Shown in pieces: positions 1-7,763 of a DNA stretch of 64,000 bases. A program made the position numbers and the translations under genes. The first letter of the stretch is position 1, and every line of letters begins with the position of its first letter. Under the pieces are notes generated by a model, which was not told the origin of the DNA, did not search any database, and saw only the letters and a program-made list of their open reading frames with translations. This stretch comes from Dorea_A amylophila (GTDB taxonomy: Bacteria; Bacillota; Clostridia; Lachnospirales; Lachnospiraceae): assembly GCF_025567265.1 (NCBI RefSeq), contig NZ_JAOQJW010000010.1, positions 58,487 to 122,486 of the forward strand, given 5' to 3'.

Positions 1-44
1 AGCAAGAATGGATACAATAAAAAATTTGTAGGAATATTAAAGAT

Positions 45-923
45 ATGGAATTAAGACTATTACGCTATTTTCTGACAGTAGCAAAAGAACAGAGCTTTAC
101 AAAAGCAGCAGAACAATTGCATATTACCCAGCCAACGCTTTCAAGACAGATGGCGGCATTTGAAGAGGAGCTTGGAGTAACATTATTTATTCGAAGCGGG
201 AAGAAAATTTCGCTTACTGATGAGGGAATTTTATTAAAAAGGCGTGCCCTGGAGATTCTTAATCTTGAGGAAAGGACGCTGGAGGAACTGAAAGGAAAAG
301 AAGAGGTTGTAGAGGGAACTATAACCATTGGATGCGGTGAATTTGCGGCAGTGGAGACATTGGCGAAGATATGTAAAACGTATAAAGAAAAATATCCGCT
401 GGTTCAGATTGTATTGCATACTGCAACAGCAGATGCAGTGTATGAGATGATGAACAAAGGACTTGTAGATATTGCATTATTCATGGAGCCGGTGGACACC
501 GAAGGGCTGGATTATATCAGAATCACAGATTGTGATCACTGGTGTGTCGGAATGCGGCCGGATGATCCGCTGGCAGAGAAAGAGTTTATAAAAAAAGAAG
601 ATCTTATTGGAAAACCATTGATACTGCCCGAAAGAGTGAATGTTCAAAGCGAACTTGCCAATTGGTTTGGAAAAGATTTTTCAAAACTGCAGATTGCTTT
701 TACAAGTAATCTTGGAACCAATGCCGGAGTCATGGCAGCAAATGGACTGGGGTATCCAGTATCCATCGAAGGTGCTGCAAAGTATTGGCGAGAGGATATT
801 CTTGTACAGCGAAGAATTTCTCCTGAAATCACGACCAGCACTGTGATTGCCTGGCGACGGAATATCCCATATTCGCTGGCAGTCCGTAAAGTGATCGAGG
901 AGATTAATGCTTTCCAGGCATAA
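45..923 (+). CDS. LysR-family transcriptional regulator
   Basis: A full-length (292 aa) LysR-type regulator. Residues 1-60 form the winged helix-turn-helix, opening MELRLLRYFLTVA and including the recognition segment QPTLSRQMAAFEEELG. Residues about 88-290 are the periplasmic-binding-like effector domain (TITIGCGEFAAVE onward). LysR proteins bind DNA as tetramers and respond to a small ligand. The ligand cannot be read from sequence. The gene runs in the same direction as the flavodoxin and the carboxymuconolactone decarboxylase-cupin genes that follow, so these are plausible targets. A start at 45 gives the expected LysR N-terminus. Confidence 0.93.
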   Translation: MELRLLRYFLTVAKEQSFTKAAEQLHITQPTLSRQMAAFEEELGVTLFIRSGKKISLTDEGILLKRRALEILNLEERTLEELKGKEEVVEGTITIGCGEFAAVETLAKICKTYKEKYPLVQIVLHTATADAVYEMMNKGLVDIALFMEPVDTEGLDYIRITDCDHWCVGMRPDDPLAEKEFIKKEDLIGKPLILPERVNVQSELANWFGKDFSKLQIAFTSNLGTNAGVMAANGLGYPVSIEGAAKYWREDILVQRRISPEITTSTVIAWRRNIPYSLAVRKVIEEINAFQA

Positions 924-1048
924 AACAAAATTCGATATAAGCATTAGACATAATGAAGTGATAGAGCTTAAAATAGATGTGTAAGATGAATGTAAATCTT
1001 ATACATCTATTTTTTGTGAAAAATATGCAAAGAAAGGGGCTTTTTATT

Positions 1049-1519
1049 ATGAGTAAAAAATTAGTGGCATTTTTCAGTGCAAGCGGAACAACAAAAAAAG
1101 TAGCAGAGATGATCGCAGAGGAAGTAAAAGCGGATTTGTTTGAGATTGAGCCGAAAGTTCCATATACAAAGCCTGATCTTGACTGGATGAATAAAAAATC
1201 CAGAAGCAGTGTGGAAATGAGTGATAAAGAATATAGACCGGCGATTATGAAAAAAGAGATGGATATGAGTTCTTATGACGAGATCCTTTTGGGATTCCCG
1301 ATCTGGTGGTATGTGGCTCCGACAATCATCAATACATTTTTAGAAGCTTACGATTTCAGTGGTAAAAAGATTGTGCTTTTTGCAACATCCGGAGGAAGTG
1401 GATTCGGGAACACTGTGAAAGAATTGCAGCCATCTGCACCAGATGCAGTTATTACAGAAGGCAGACTGTTAAATCGTGGAACAAAACAGGAAATCAATGA
1501 ATGGGTAAACTCTTTATAA
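1049..1519 (+). CDS. Flavodoxin
   Basis: A 156-aa flavodoxin-type FMN protein. The N-terminal KLVAFFSASGTTKKVAEMI is the phosphate-binding loop that grips FMN, and GFPIWWYVAPTIINTFLE is the second isoalloxazine-contact loop typical of the flavodoxin_4 group. The reading frame is open further upstream to 977, but AGAAAGGGG lies 9-18 bases before the ATG at 1049, and the residues upstream of it are not flavodoxin-like, so 1049 is preferred. Such short flavodoxins near LysR and cupin genes occur in many Clostridia and probably carry electrons for a small oxidoreductase. The partner is not identified. Confidence 0.9.
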   Translation: MSKKLVAFFSASGTTKKVAEMIAEEVKADLFEIEPKVPYTKPDLDWMNKKSRSSVEMSDKEYRPAIMKKEMDMSSYDEILLGFPIWWYVAPTIINTFLEAYDFSGKKIVLFATSGGSGFGNTVKELQPSAPDAVITEGRLLNRGTKQEINEWVNSL

Positions 1520-1547
1520 ACAACAGTATTATGGAGGTATACAGAAA

Positions 1548-2315
1548 ATGGGAAAAATAATACAGACAGCAGGAAGAAATGCACTTGGCGAATTTGCACC
1601 GGAATTTGCACATTTTAACGATGATGTACTTTTCGGCGAAAATTGGAATAACCAGGATATCGACGTAAAAACAAGAAGTATCATCACAGTTGTTGCTCTG
1701 ATGGCTTCCGGAATTACGGATTCTTCTTTAAAATATCATCTTCAAAATGCAAAAGATCATGGTGTGACACAAAAAGAGATTGCTGCAGTGATCACACATG
1801 TTGCATTCTATGCGGGATGGCCAAAGGCATGGGCTGTTTTCAATCTTGCAAAAGAAGTATGGGAGACAGGAGAAGGAGATTTACCATATGAAGAGGAAGC
1901 AATGCGTGCGCATGCTAAAGAGATGGTATTTCCAATCGGTGCACCAAATGATGGTTTTGCACAGTATTTTTCTGGCAGAAGTTTTCTTGCACCGATTTCT
2001 ACTTCTCAGGTTGGAATTTTCAATGTAACATTTGAACCAGGATGCAGAAATAACTGGCATATTCATCATGCAAAAAGTGGAGGCGGACAGATCCTGGTAT
2101 GTGTTGCCGGAAGAGGATATTATCAGGAAGAAGGTAAAGAAGCTGTAGAAATGAAGCCAGGTGATTGCATCAATATTCCTACAGGTGTTAAGCACTGGCA
2201 TGGAGCCGCACCGGATGAATGGTTTTCACATCTGGCAATAGAAGTGCCGGGCGAAAATAGTTCCACTGAATGGCTTGAACCGGTAAGTGATGAAGAATAT
2301 AGAAAACTAAAATAG
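1548..2315 (+). CDS. Carboxymuconolactone decarboxylase-cupin fusion protein
   Basis: A 255-aa two-domain protein. Residues about 25-110 match the carboxymuconolactone decarboxylase/AhpD-like fold (KTRSIITVVALMASG, then HVAFYAGWPKAWAVFN). Residues about 150-245 are a cupin barrel (FEPGCRNNWHIHHA, then PGDCINIPTGVKHWHGA) with the histidines expected of a metal site. Fusions of this kind are common in anaerobes next to flavodoxins and are usually of unknown substrate. The active-site Cys of AhpD peroxidases is not seen in a CxxC arrangement, so peroxidase activity is doubtful. It follows the flavodoxin by 28 bases with a good GGAGG site and is probably in its operon. Confidence 0.88.
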   Translation: MGKIIQTAGRNALGEFAPEFAHFNDDVLFGENWNNQDIDVKTRSIITVVALMASGITDSSLKYHLQNAKDHGVTQKEIAAVITHVAFYAGWPKAWAVFNLAKEVWETGEGDLPYEEEAMRAHAKEMVFPIGAPNDGFAQYFSGRSFLAPISTSQVGIFNVTFEPGCRNNWHIHHAKSGGGQILVCVAGRGYYQEEGKEAVEMKPGDCINIPTGVKHWHGAAPDEWFSHLAIEVPGENSSTEWLEPVSDEEYRKLK

Positions 2316-2407
2316 GACCAGAAATGGCAAAGTGCTTCTGCCATGAATTGGAACATTTAGACGGAGAAATATTTTTAGACAAAGCTGTTGAAGAAATAAC
2401 GCTTTGA
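2316..2407 (+). pseudogene. Peptide deformylase C-terminal remnant
   Basis: Directly after the stop of the cupin gene, frame 2316-2407 reads AKCFCHELEHLDGEIFLDK and ends in TGA. HELEHLDG carries the HExxH-type metal motif of peptide deformylase, and the spacing to the following hydrophobic-Asp-Lys is right for that family. Only the last 27 or so residues exist, with no upstream deformylase sequence, so this is a scrap left by deletion. A short ATG-initiated peptide could still be made from 2324 but would not be an enzyme. Confidence 0.65.
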
Positions 2408-2454
2408 TAGTATCAATAGAAGGCTGCATTGATTAGTAAAACAAGGAGATTTTT

Positions 2455-2937
2455 ATGATTAAAGTTATTATGATGTGTGGAATATGCGGTTCCGGGAAAA
2501 CAACTTATGCAAAGCAGAAAGAAAAAGAAGGCTATGTTCGCTTGTCCATTGATGAGGAAATGTGGAAAACTTACGGGAGAAAGGGGATTGATTATCCAAA
2601 CGAACAGTATGAGAAACTTTCAGAAATAGTGGAAATGGCACTCCAGAAGGAACTCCTGTCTCTCATTCAACAAGGAAAACATGTAGTCCTTGATTTCAGC
2701 TTTTGGAATAAGGCAAACAGAGCGTATTATAAAAGGCTTATAGAAAAAGCTGGCGGTACACCAGAACTTGTTTATATGAAGGCTAGTAAAGGAACCTTAC
2801 AAAAAAGATTGTATAAAAGGAATCAGTCTTTGAATGCTAATTCTCCATTCATAATAACAAATGAGATACTAGAGCATCATTATAACGATTTTCAAGAACC
2901 ATGTGGCGAAGGAGAAAAAGTAATTTTACAGGAATAA
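2455..2937 (+). CDS. P-loop kinase-like ATP-binding protein (AAA_33 type)
   Basis: A 160-aa small P-loop protein. Walker A is GICGSGKTTYAKQ at residues 8-20, followed by RLSIDEEMW, a Walker-B-like hydrophobic strand VVLDFSFWNKANR around residue 80, and a LID-like segment with KRLYKRN. This pattern belongs to the AAA_33/zeta-toxin/polynucleotide-kinase-like group, which phosphorylates small molecules, nucleic acid ends or antibiotics. There is no antitoxin gene beside it. The substrate is unknown. It lies at the edge of the scar zone. Confidence 0.8.
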   Translation: MIKVIMMCGICGSGKTTYAKQKEKEGYVRLSIDEEMWKTYGRKGIDYPNEQYEKLSEIVEMALQKELLSLIQQGKHVVLDFSFWNKANRAYYKRLIEKAGGTPELVYMKASKGTLQKRLYKRNQSLNANSPFIITNEILEHHYNDFQEPCGEGEKVILQE

Positions 2938-2940
2938 GAT

Positions 2941-3432
2941 TGTGTTGGGGCAGCCATTGATAGCCCCGACCACCGAGGTACTGCGCGGAAAAAATTAAAA
3001 TCTTTTTTAGATGCTGCGAGGAATTCTGGTAAGGACATTAATATCCCTACCAAAACGACAGTTCTTGGTGTTTTTGATTTTCGTGCATTTTTAAATATGG
3101 CTATGCTCTTATCTGAGAACGAAAAAGCAAGAGCACTTCGCTAGTTAATGTTAGATATTGTTATCGATCTTATTAACCGAAAAACCGGTGGAGGAACAAA
3201 GTATATTAATCAGAGAGATAAAGATTTTCTGTTTTCCTCATTACAGGAAGATAATTATCGTAGACAATTTACCGATGCACTTAAGAATTATGTTGAGGAT
3301 AATCGTTGTAAATATGCACACTTCACTGATATATGTGAGCATATTTAAGGAAAAGGCGAAAGAATATAAAAAATTCTTGATTTAAAGGCAAATGATAAAG
3401 TTAGAGATACCTTTTATAGTGAGATATACCTT
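2941..3432 (+). pseudogene. Decayed gene (conserved protein broken by a stop and frameshifts)
   Basis: A single coherent protein can be followed through three frames. From 2941 the frame reads GAAIDSPDHRGTARKKLKSF and continues to an amber TAG at 3142. Reading through it, the same frame continues (LMLDIVIDLINRKTGGGTKY) to 3348. The continuation YVSIFKEKAKEYKKFL is in another frame (to about 3382), and DLKANDKVRDTFYSE in a third (to about 3432). The pieces look like the C-terminal half of a protein family often annotated in Clostridia as a DNA-binding or Fic-associated protein, but I am not sure of the family. The N-terminal half is absent. Confidence 0.6.
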
Positions 3433-3469
3433 ATTTATTTTATACTTTTTGAAAATGGAATCGATAGTT

Positions 3470-3499
3470 AAGACGTAGGGAAAACTTATGTCTTTTTTT
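3470..3499 (+). terminator. Putative Rho-independent terminator
   Basis: AAGACGTA and TATGTCTT form an 8-bp stem (one G-U) around a short A-rich loop, followed by a run of seven T. It lies after the decayed gene. Confidence 0.6.
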
Positions 3500-3689
3500 G
3501 TTGAAAAGATGTTGTATATCGGCCAAAAAACAGTACTGTGTTAATGGAGTTGAAAACGGATATTTCATTATAATGTGATATGCTTAAGCAATAAGTTGTT
3601 TTTGTTTCAATGTTTCAAAAAAGAGGAGTAGCCTCATTTGGCTTGGTCTCAATGTATGACTACTATACCGAGAGGTTTGTTAAATGTTA

Positions 3690-3774
3690 AGTTGATTGAA
3701 CCGCCGTGTACCGAACGGTACGCACGGTGGTGTGAGAGGTCGGCTAATCAACTAATGATTAGCCTCCTACTCGA
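3690..3774 (+). mobile_element. 3' end of a group II intron (domains V and VI)
   Basis: Bases 3700-3732 fold as a group II domain V: a 9-bp stem (ACCGCCGTG with CACGGTGGT), a 2-base CG bulge on the 3' side, and an upper stem TACC/GGTA closing a 4-base loop. The catalytic triad position reads CGC, as known for group IIC introns. Bases 3742-3764 form domain VI, a perfect 9-bp hairpin GGCTAATCA/TGATTAGCC, followed by CCTACTCGAT, a common intron 3' end. No reverse transcriptase frame and no intron 5' end are seen upstream, so this is a truncated remnant. Confidence 0.72.
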
Positions 3775-3888
3775 TTATGGAGAATTGTTGACGGGTATGC
3801 TACAATGGTAATTGGATTATTGTGCCTGTTACATAATTTTAATGGTAGAAGTTGCCTTGTTTCAGAGATACATAGGAGGATCAATTAT

Positions 3889-4266
3889 ATGAGTAATTTG
3901 GGATGGTATCAAGTAATGACTACTGCCGCAAAAAAAGTAGGCGGACCTTTGAAACTTGCTGGATTGGTTTTGGGTAGTGGAATTGTTATAGGTGGTGGCA
4001 CTGTTTTGGGTGGACAGGCTGTTGCAAAGAAAATTGGCAAGAAACTGGATGAAAAAAAGAGAGAAGCAGAGTCGGCGGTTATTTATAGAGTTCACACCGA
4101 AGGAAAGAGTAATGAAGGGCTTCTGTTTTCTGTAGATGATACATTCAAAGTACTTGAAATTGACGGAGATGCTGCGCTGATTGAAAAAATTGGCGATGAG
4201 AATAACCCGTATTTCGTATCAGGATGTTTTCTAGAAAGTATCTCGGACTATAAGCATAAAGCTTAA
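3889..4266 (+). CDS. Small single-pass membrane protein, partner of a DUF4393-like protein
   Basis: A 125-aa protein started at ATG 3889, nine bases after AGGAGG. An in-frame ATG at 3805 lacks a ribosome binding site. After an amphipathic N-terminus (MSNLGWYQVMTTAAKKVGGP) there is one glycine-rich hydrophobic segment (residues about 22-48, with GSGIVIGGGTVLGG), then a Lys/Glu-rich stretch and a soluble C-terminus with alternating beta-like pattern. I do not recognise a named family. It lies 22 bases upstream of the DUF4393-like gene with its own RBS, so the two probably form one operon. Confidence 0.72.
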   Translation: MSNLGWYQVMTTAAKKVGGPLKLAGLVLGSGIVIGGGTVLGGQAVAKKIGKKLDEKKREAESAVIYRVHTEGKSNEGLLFSVDDTFKVLEIDGDAALIEKIGDENNPYFVSGCFLESISDYKHKA

Positions 4267-4288
4267 CGATAAACAAGGAGGAAAAAGA

Positions 4289-4852
4289 ATGAGTGATATA
4301 AAGAATTCAGTTTTACCTGAAATTATTGAACCAATATCTAATGCTATTCAACAAAATATTCCAGAAACGGCAAAGGCAATGGATAATCGAAAAGTTCATC
4401 AGGTCCACCGCTCTTATGTGGATGCGGTTAAGCAAATGGAACCGTTAGATGCACAGGTTTTGCGTAGAATATATGATTATAATGAAGTTACGACTTCTCA
4501 TGTAAGGTTATATAAATCTGGAAGTCAGCAATATTATCTTAATGCAATGCCGTATCATTATAATGACATATTATGTGATCTTGGAGATCCATTTCAAATT
4601 TCAGCCTCAATCAGTAATTTAATTAGATTGGGTTTATTGATTTCTACCGCTGGTTTTTTAAAAGAAGGTGTAGCAGAGCGAATTGAAAAAGAACCATACA
4701 TACAGGAAAGATTTGGAATTTATAATCAGCTACAAGGTGGTGTAACAATCTCGGTGCCCGTTGACTGTGAAATTATTTCACTTGATAGTTATGGAAGGTA
4801 TTTTGTTGATGTATGTATGTCCAAGAAAAAGTTAGGGAGTAATACCGATTAA
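4289..4852 (+). CDS. DUF4393 / Abi-alpha-like protein
   Basis: A 187-aa protein resembling the DUF4393 family, which includes the abortive-infection protein Abi-alpha. Visible features are the central MEPLDAQVLRRIYDYNE helix pair, the FQISASISNLIRLGLL segment that looks like a winged-helix 'each neighbour' step, and the C-terminal SLDSYGRYFVDVC, a signature-like ending of this family. It starts at ATG 4289 after AAGGAGG. Together with the upstream membrane protein it forms a two-gene cassette in a scar zone beside a defence-carrying element. A defence role is inference from family and location. Confidence 0.65.
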   Translation: MSDIKNSVLPEIIEPISNAIQQNIPETAKAMDNRKVHQVHRSYVDAVKQMEPLDAQVLRRIYDYNEVTTSHVRLYKSGSQQYYLNAMPYHYNDILCDLGDPFQISASISNLIRLGLLISTAGFLKEGVAERIEKEPYIQERFGIYNQLQGGVTISVPVDCEIISLDSYGRYFVDVCMSKKKLGSNTD

Positions 4853-4918
4853 GTGTGTTTTGTTTGTATGAAGTTGGTAATGTAACGTTCCTTTATATGA
4901 GACAAAATGAAAATTTAC

Positions 4919-4947
4919 GGTAGTAAAACACCGTGATTTTTACTACC
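4919..4947. repeat. Hairpin at the right end of a former integrated element
   Basis: GGTAGTAAAA and TTTTACTACC form a near-perfect stem. It sits about 150 bases before a broken phosphatase gene start. The present element has an analogous hairpin about 110 bases before the intact phosphatase gene, so this may mark an older element's right end. Confidence 0.4.
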
Positions 4948-5080
4948 ATTTTACTACTACAGCCTGCCGTAACTTGCTCCATTTTGCACTGTTTTGGGAA
5001 ATCTGTGACAGAGTAACGCTGTTACGCCCCGAAAACAGGCGGGATAAATCGGAGCAAATCGGGGCAGAATAGTTCATTTT

Positions 5081-5134
5081 AGGAGGATTTACATTTTGAT
5101 AAAAGTATTATTTATCTGCCACGGCAGTGTTTAA
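5081..5134 (+). pseudogene. Broken 5' end of a low-molecular-weight phosphotyrosine phosphatase gene (attL junction)
   Basis: AGGAGG at 5081 is followed, at good spacing, by TTG then codons for IKVLFICHGS, closing with TAA at 5132. The intact phosphatase at 13494 begins MIKILFICHGN. Bases 5114-5126 are identical to 13512-13524. This is the phosphatase gene start cut off by integration at the codons for ICHG. The two copies differ outside the 13-bp core, so they are not simple duplicates of one gene. Confidence 0.75.
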
Positions 5135-5249
5135 GGGACGGGGTGAAAAGCCTTGAGTTTATTGGGTTTCTTGGACGGCAACGTAGAAATTACACCTTAT
5201 TTATACCTTTGGAAGATCGAATCGGAAAAGCTGAAATAATAATATAAAT

Positions 5250-5274
5250 GCGTGGGAGAAATCCTACGCTTTTT
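5250..5274 (+). terminator. Putative Rho-independent terminator
   Basis: GCGTGGG pairs with CCTACGC around AGAAAT and is followed by five T. The rest of 5135-5572 shows no convincing gene. Confidence 0.6.
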
Positions 5275-5572
5275 ACATATAATCGCACAATTTGAACGAA
5301 AAAATCCTCATGATCATGAGGGAAAATGAAAGTAAAACTTATTAGATGATATAATGTATTAATTTGTAATTTGAAAGAATATATGGGGGTTATAGGAATC
5401 TATCTGACTGTATATACCTACCATATAGTAGTTATAAAATAGAACGGTACAAATGGATAGTTAGGTAAGAAGATAAAGGTTGTTTAATTGTTAAAAGCTC
5501 TTGCGGAAAAAAGCATTTTAAAATAATATATGATTTTAAGAGATGTATAATTTTTACAATGGAGAATAAGAT

Positions 5573-6682
5573 ATGTTTGGTAAGTATGATAAAAAGACAT
5601 TTAATGAAATAAAATCACAACATAATATTATGGTTTTGGTTGGGAATGGATTTGATATTGCTTTATTGAATAAATATAAAACAGGAAAAATGAAAGGGAA
5701 AACGTCTAGTTATAGTGATTTTTATGAATATATAAAATATTATAATTTATGTGATGAGAAAAACATATTATTTAAGAAAATGACCGAACAAATGTCTTAT
5801 GATTCTAATTGGAGTGACTTTGAATTAATCATTAATGCATTAGTTTTGGAGGGAAAAATACAACAAAATAAAATTGAGAAATCAATTGATGAGTTTCAAA
5901 ACTGCTTTACAAGATTTTTAAATGATCTTGTTGATGCAGATTTATTATTGAAAATTAATTCTGATGTGCAAGAGAAAAAATTAGCAACGCAAAGTTTGGG
6001 ACATTTTTTAAATGATTTAGAGAGTTCATGTGATATAGAGTTTCCTTCGAAAACTAATTATTATGACTTGTATAATTTTGTGTTTTTTAATTTTAATTAT
6101 ACAGCATTATTGGATAATTATTTATATTTAGATAAAACACAGTTTGATCCTCATTATTGGAAAAATGCAGACAGAAATTTTCAATTTTATCCAGAATGTG
6201 GAGGCTCTTCTGGGAAAAATCCTACTAATTGGTCGTCATATTTGCTTACAGACATTATCCATCCACACGGGATACAGGAAATTCCAAGATCTATTTTATT
6301 CGGAATAGACATGGATGTATACGATAAGGGAAGGTCAAAGGAAAAACGATTTGTTAAGTCATATTGGGCGCAATATGATATAAAATATCAGTCTTATTTT
6401 GATGAAGCAGAATTGTTTATAATATTTGGAATGTCATTATCGATAACTGATGGATGGTGGCTAGACCAGATATTTGATACAATTTTAAGTGAAAATGCAG
6501 AATTGATTATATATAAATATAAAGCTGAGAAGGAGGAAGATGTTAAAAATATTTTTATTCAATCATGCATAAGGCATAGAGATTCCAGAAAAGAAGATAT
6601 AGAGTTGGTTAAAAGACGTATATATGTTGTGTCATTTGAACATAATAATACATATTTTTTAGGACTAGAAAAGAAAGAATAG
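5573..6682 (+). CDS. AbiH-family abortive infection protein
   Basis: A 369-aa protein with the layout of the phage abortive-infection family AbiH. The N-terminal strand and loop MVLVGNGFDIALLNKYKT are followed by SYSDFYEY. A mid-protein FVFFNFNYTALLDNYLY motif comes around residue 170, and IIHPHG then ILFGID come near residues 225-240. AbiH proteins abort phage propagation at the cost of the infected cell. The enzymatic activity is not established, though the NGFD and NFNYT motifs resemble SIR2-like nucleotide-binding proteins. ATG 5573 follows GGAG at nine bases. It faces the mcrBC operon tail to tail, and is very AT-rich. Confidence 0.82.
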   Translation: MFGKYDKKTFNEIKSQHNIMVLVGNGFDIALLNKYKTGKMKGKTSSYSDFYEYIKYYNLCDEKNILFKKMTEQMSYDSNWSDFELIINALVLEGKIQQNKIEKSIDEFQNCFTRFLNDLVDADLLLKINSDVQEKKLATQSLGHFLNDLESSCDIEFPSKTNYYDLYNFVFFNFNYTALLDNYLYLDKTQFDPHYWKNADRNFQFYPECGGSSGKNPTNWSSYLLTDIIHPHGIQEIPRSILFGIDMDVYDKGRSKEKRFVKSYWAQYDIKYQSYFDEAELFIIFGMSLSITDGWWLDQIFDTILSENAELIIYKYKAEKEEDVKNIFIQSCIRHRDSRKEDIELVKRRIYVVSFEHNNTYFLGLEKKE

Positions 6683-6734
6683 TGGATTTAGAAAGACTGG
6701 GAGAATTATGATTAGTTCTCCCAGCTTTATTCAA

Positions 6735-7763
6735 TTAGAAATGAACTTTTACAATAGAATCCAAATCTTTTGTGATTTCCGAAAAATTTTGATTTAAATT
6801 CAATGCACGCACAGAAATCTGATTTCCGCTCATCTGGTATGTATTATTGGGAATAACATCTTCATCAGTCTGTGCATAAAGGAGCATTCCAGAGACGGTA
6901 TGTTCCAGCTCTCTTAATTCAAATTCTTTGTTTTTCACATATGTAAAAATTTGATAGAGGTTATTGGAATGCAAGGTGTTTGTTCCATATTGTTGCTGAG
7001 TCATATGTGAATAATATTTTGCATCGATAATAAGTATATTGTTTCCCTGAGACAACATAATATCAGTTTGCATTTTGGGAAGCAATTGGTTCTCAGAATC
7101 ATCAAGTTGCCATGCAATCTGTGATGCATTGGCAGATAGTTCTGGATGTTCTTTACGATAGTATTCAAGCAAAAATTTTTCATATAAATGGCACATACGC
7201 TGTTCGTCAAAAAAATCCATTATTTTTGTGGTACCGTTGTTTTGTGTCTGTAGAAGTCCGTTATAAATCAGATAACAGATTCCGATTAGCATTTGATAAC
7301 TTTGATTGGAACGATTATAATGTTGATTCCAATTTACAAAGCGTAAATCAATTTCATTAACATCAGAAAAAAATAATAACAGATTCCGTAGACTCTTTTT
7401 GCGAGTATTTGTAATATTGGCTTTAAGAAGCAATAACAGTGTAGATTTGATGATTCGGTTAAATTGTGTATTAGTTGAAAATTCATCGTATGTACAAATC
7501 ATTTGCTTCTTCAGCAGAGTCTGAGTTTTAATGGATTCAGAAATATTGAGCTTTCCCTGTAGCGTAGAAAGAGATTCTGATTTTGGCAGATAATCTCTTC
7601 CTAAGCCTCGTTTTAGCTGTACGCTAATGCCCTTATCAAGAATGGCTGCACATAATTCAGCGGTATTATGAAAATTTTCTGTAGCCAGATCTTTGTAGTT
7701 TTGTGCTTGTAATGCTTGAAAAGCGTAGGACAGCATATAATAAATATTTTGTACAGGAATCAT
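6735..7763 (-). CDS. mcrC: McrC-like nuclease subunit of a type IV restriction system
   Basis: A 342-aa protein. It opens MIPVQNIYYMLSYAFQAL, a hallmark of McrBC 5-methylcytosine restriction component proteins. Near residues 230-250 it has the PD-(D/E)xK nuclease pattern: TDIML, a short gap, then ILIIDAKYY. McrC supplies the cutting and stimulates the McrB GTPase. The start codon overlaps the end of mcrB by 4 bases (ATGA), so the two are translationally coupled. The gene points leftward and its end is 52 bases from the end of abiH. Confidence 0.88.
   Translation of the reverse strand: MIPVQNIYYMLSYAFQALQAQNYKDLATENFHNTAELCAAILDKGISVQLKRGLGRDYLPKSESLSTLQGKLNISESIKTQTLLKKQMICTYDEFSTNTQFNRIIKSTLLLLLKANITNTRKKSLRNLLLFFSDVNEIDLRFVNWNQHYNRSNQSYQMLIGICYLIYNGLLQTQNNGTTKIMDFFDEQRMCHLYEKFLLEYYRKEHPELSANASQIAWQLDDSENQLLPKMQTDIMLSQGNNILIIDAKYYSHMTQQQYGTNTLHSNNLYQIFTYVKNKEFELRELEHTVSGMLLYAQTDEDVIPNNTYQMSGNQISVRALNLNQNFSEITKDLDSIVKVHF

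Noticed and set aside
2324..2407. Functional 27-aa peptide gene
   Set aside because: The residues match the end of peptide deformylase, so a gene remnant is the simpler explanation.
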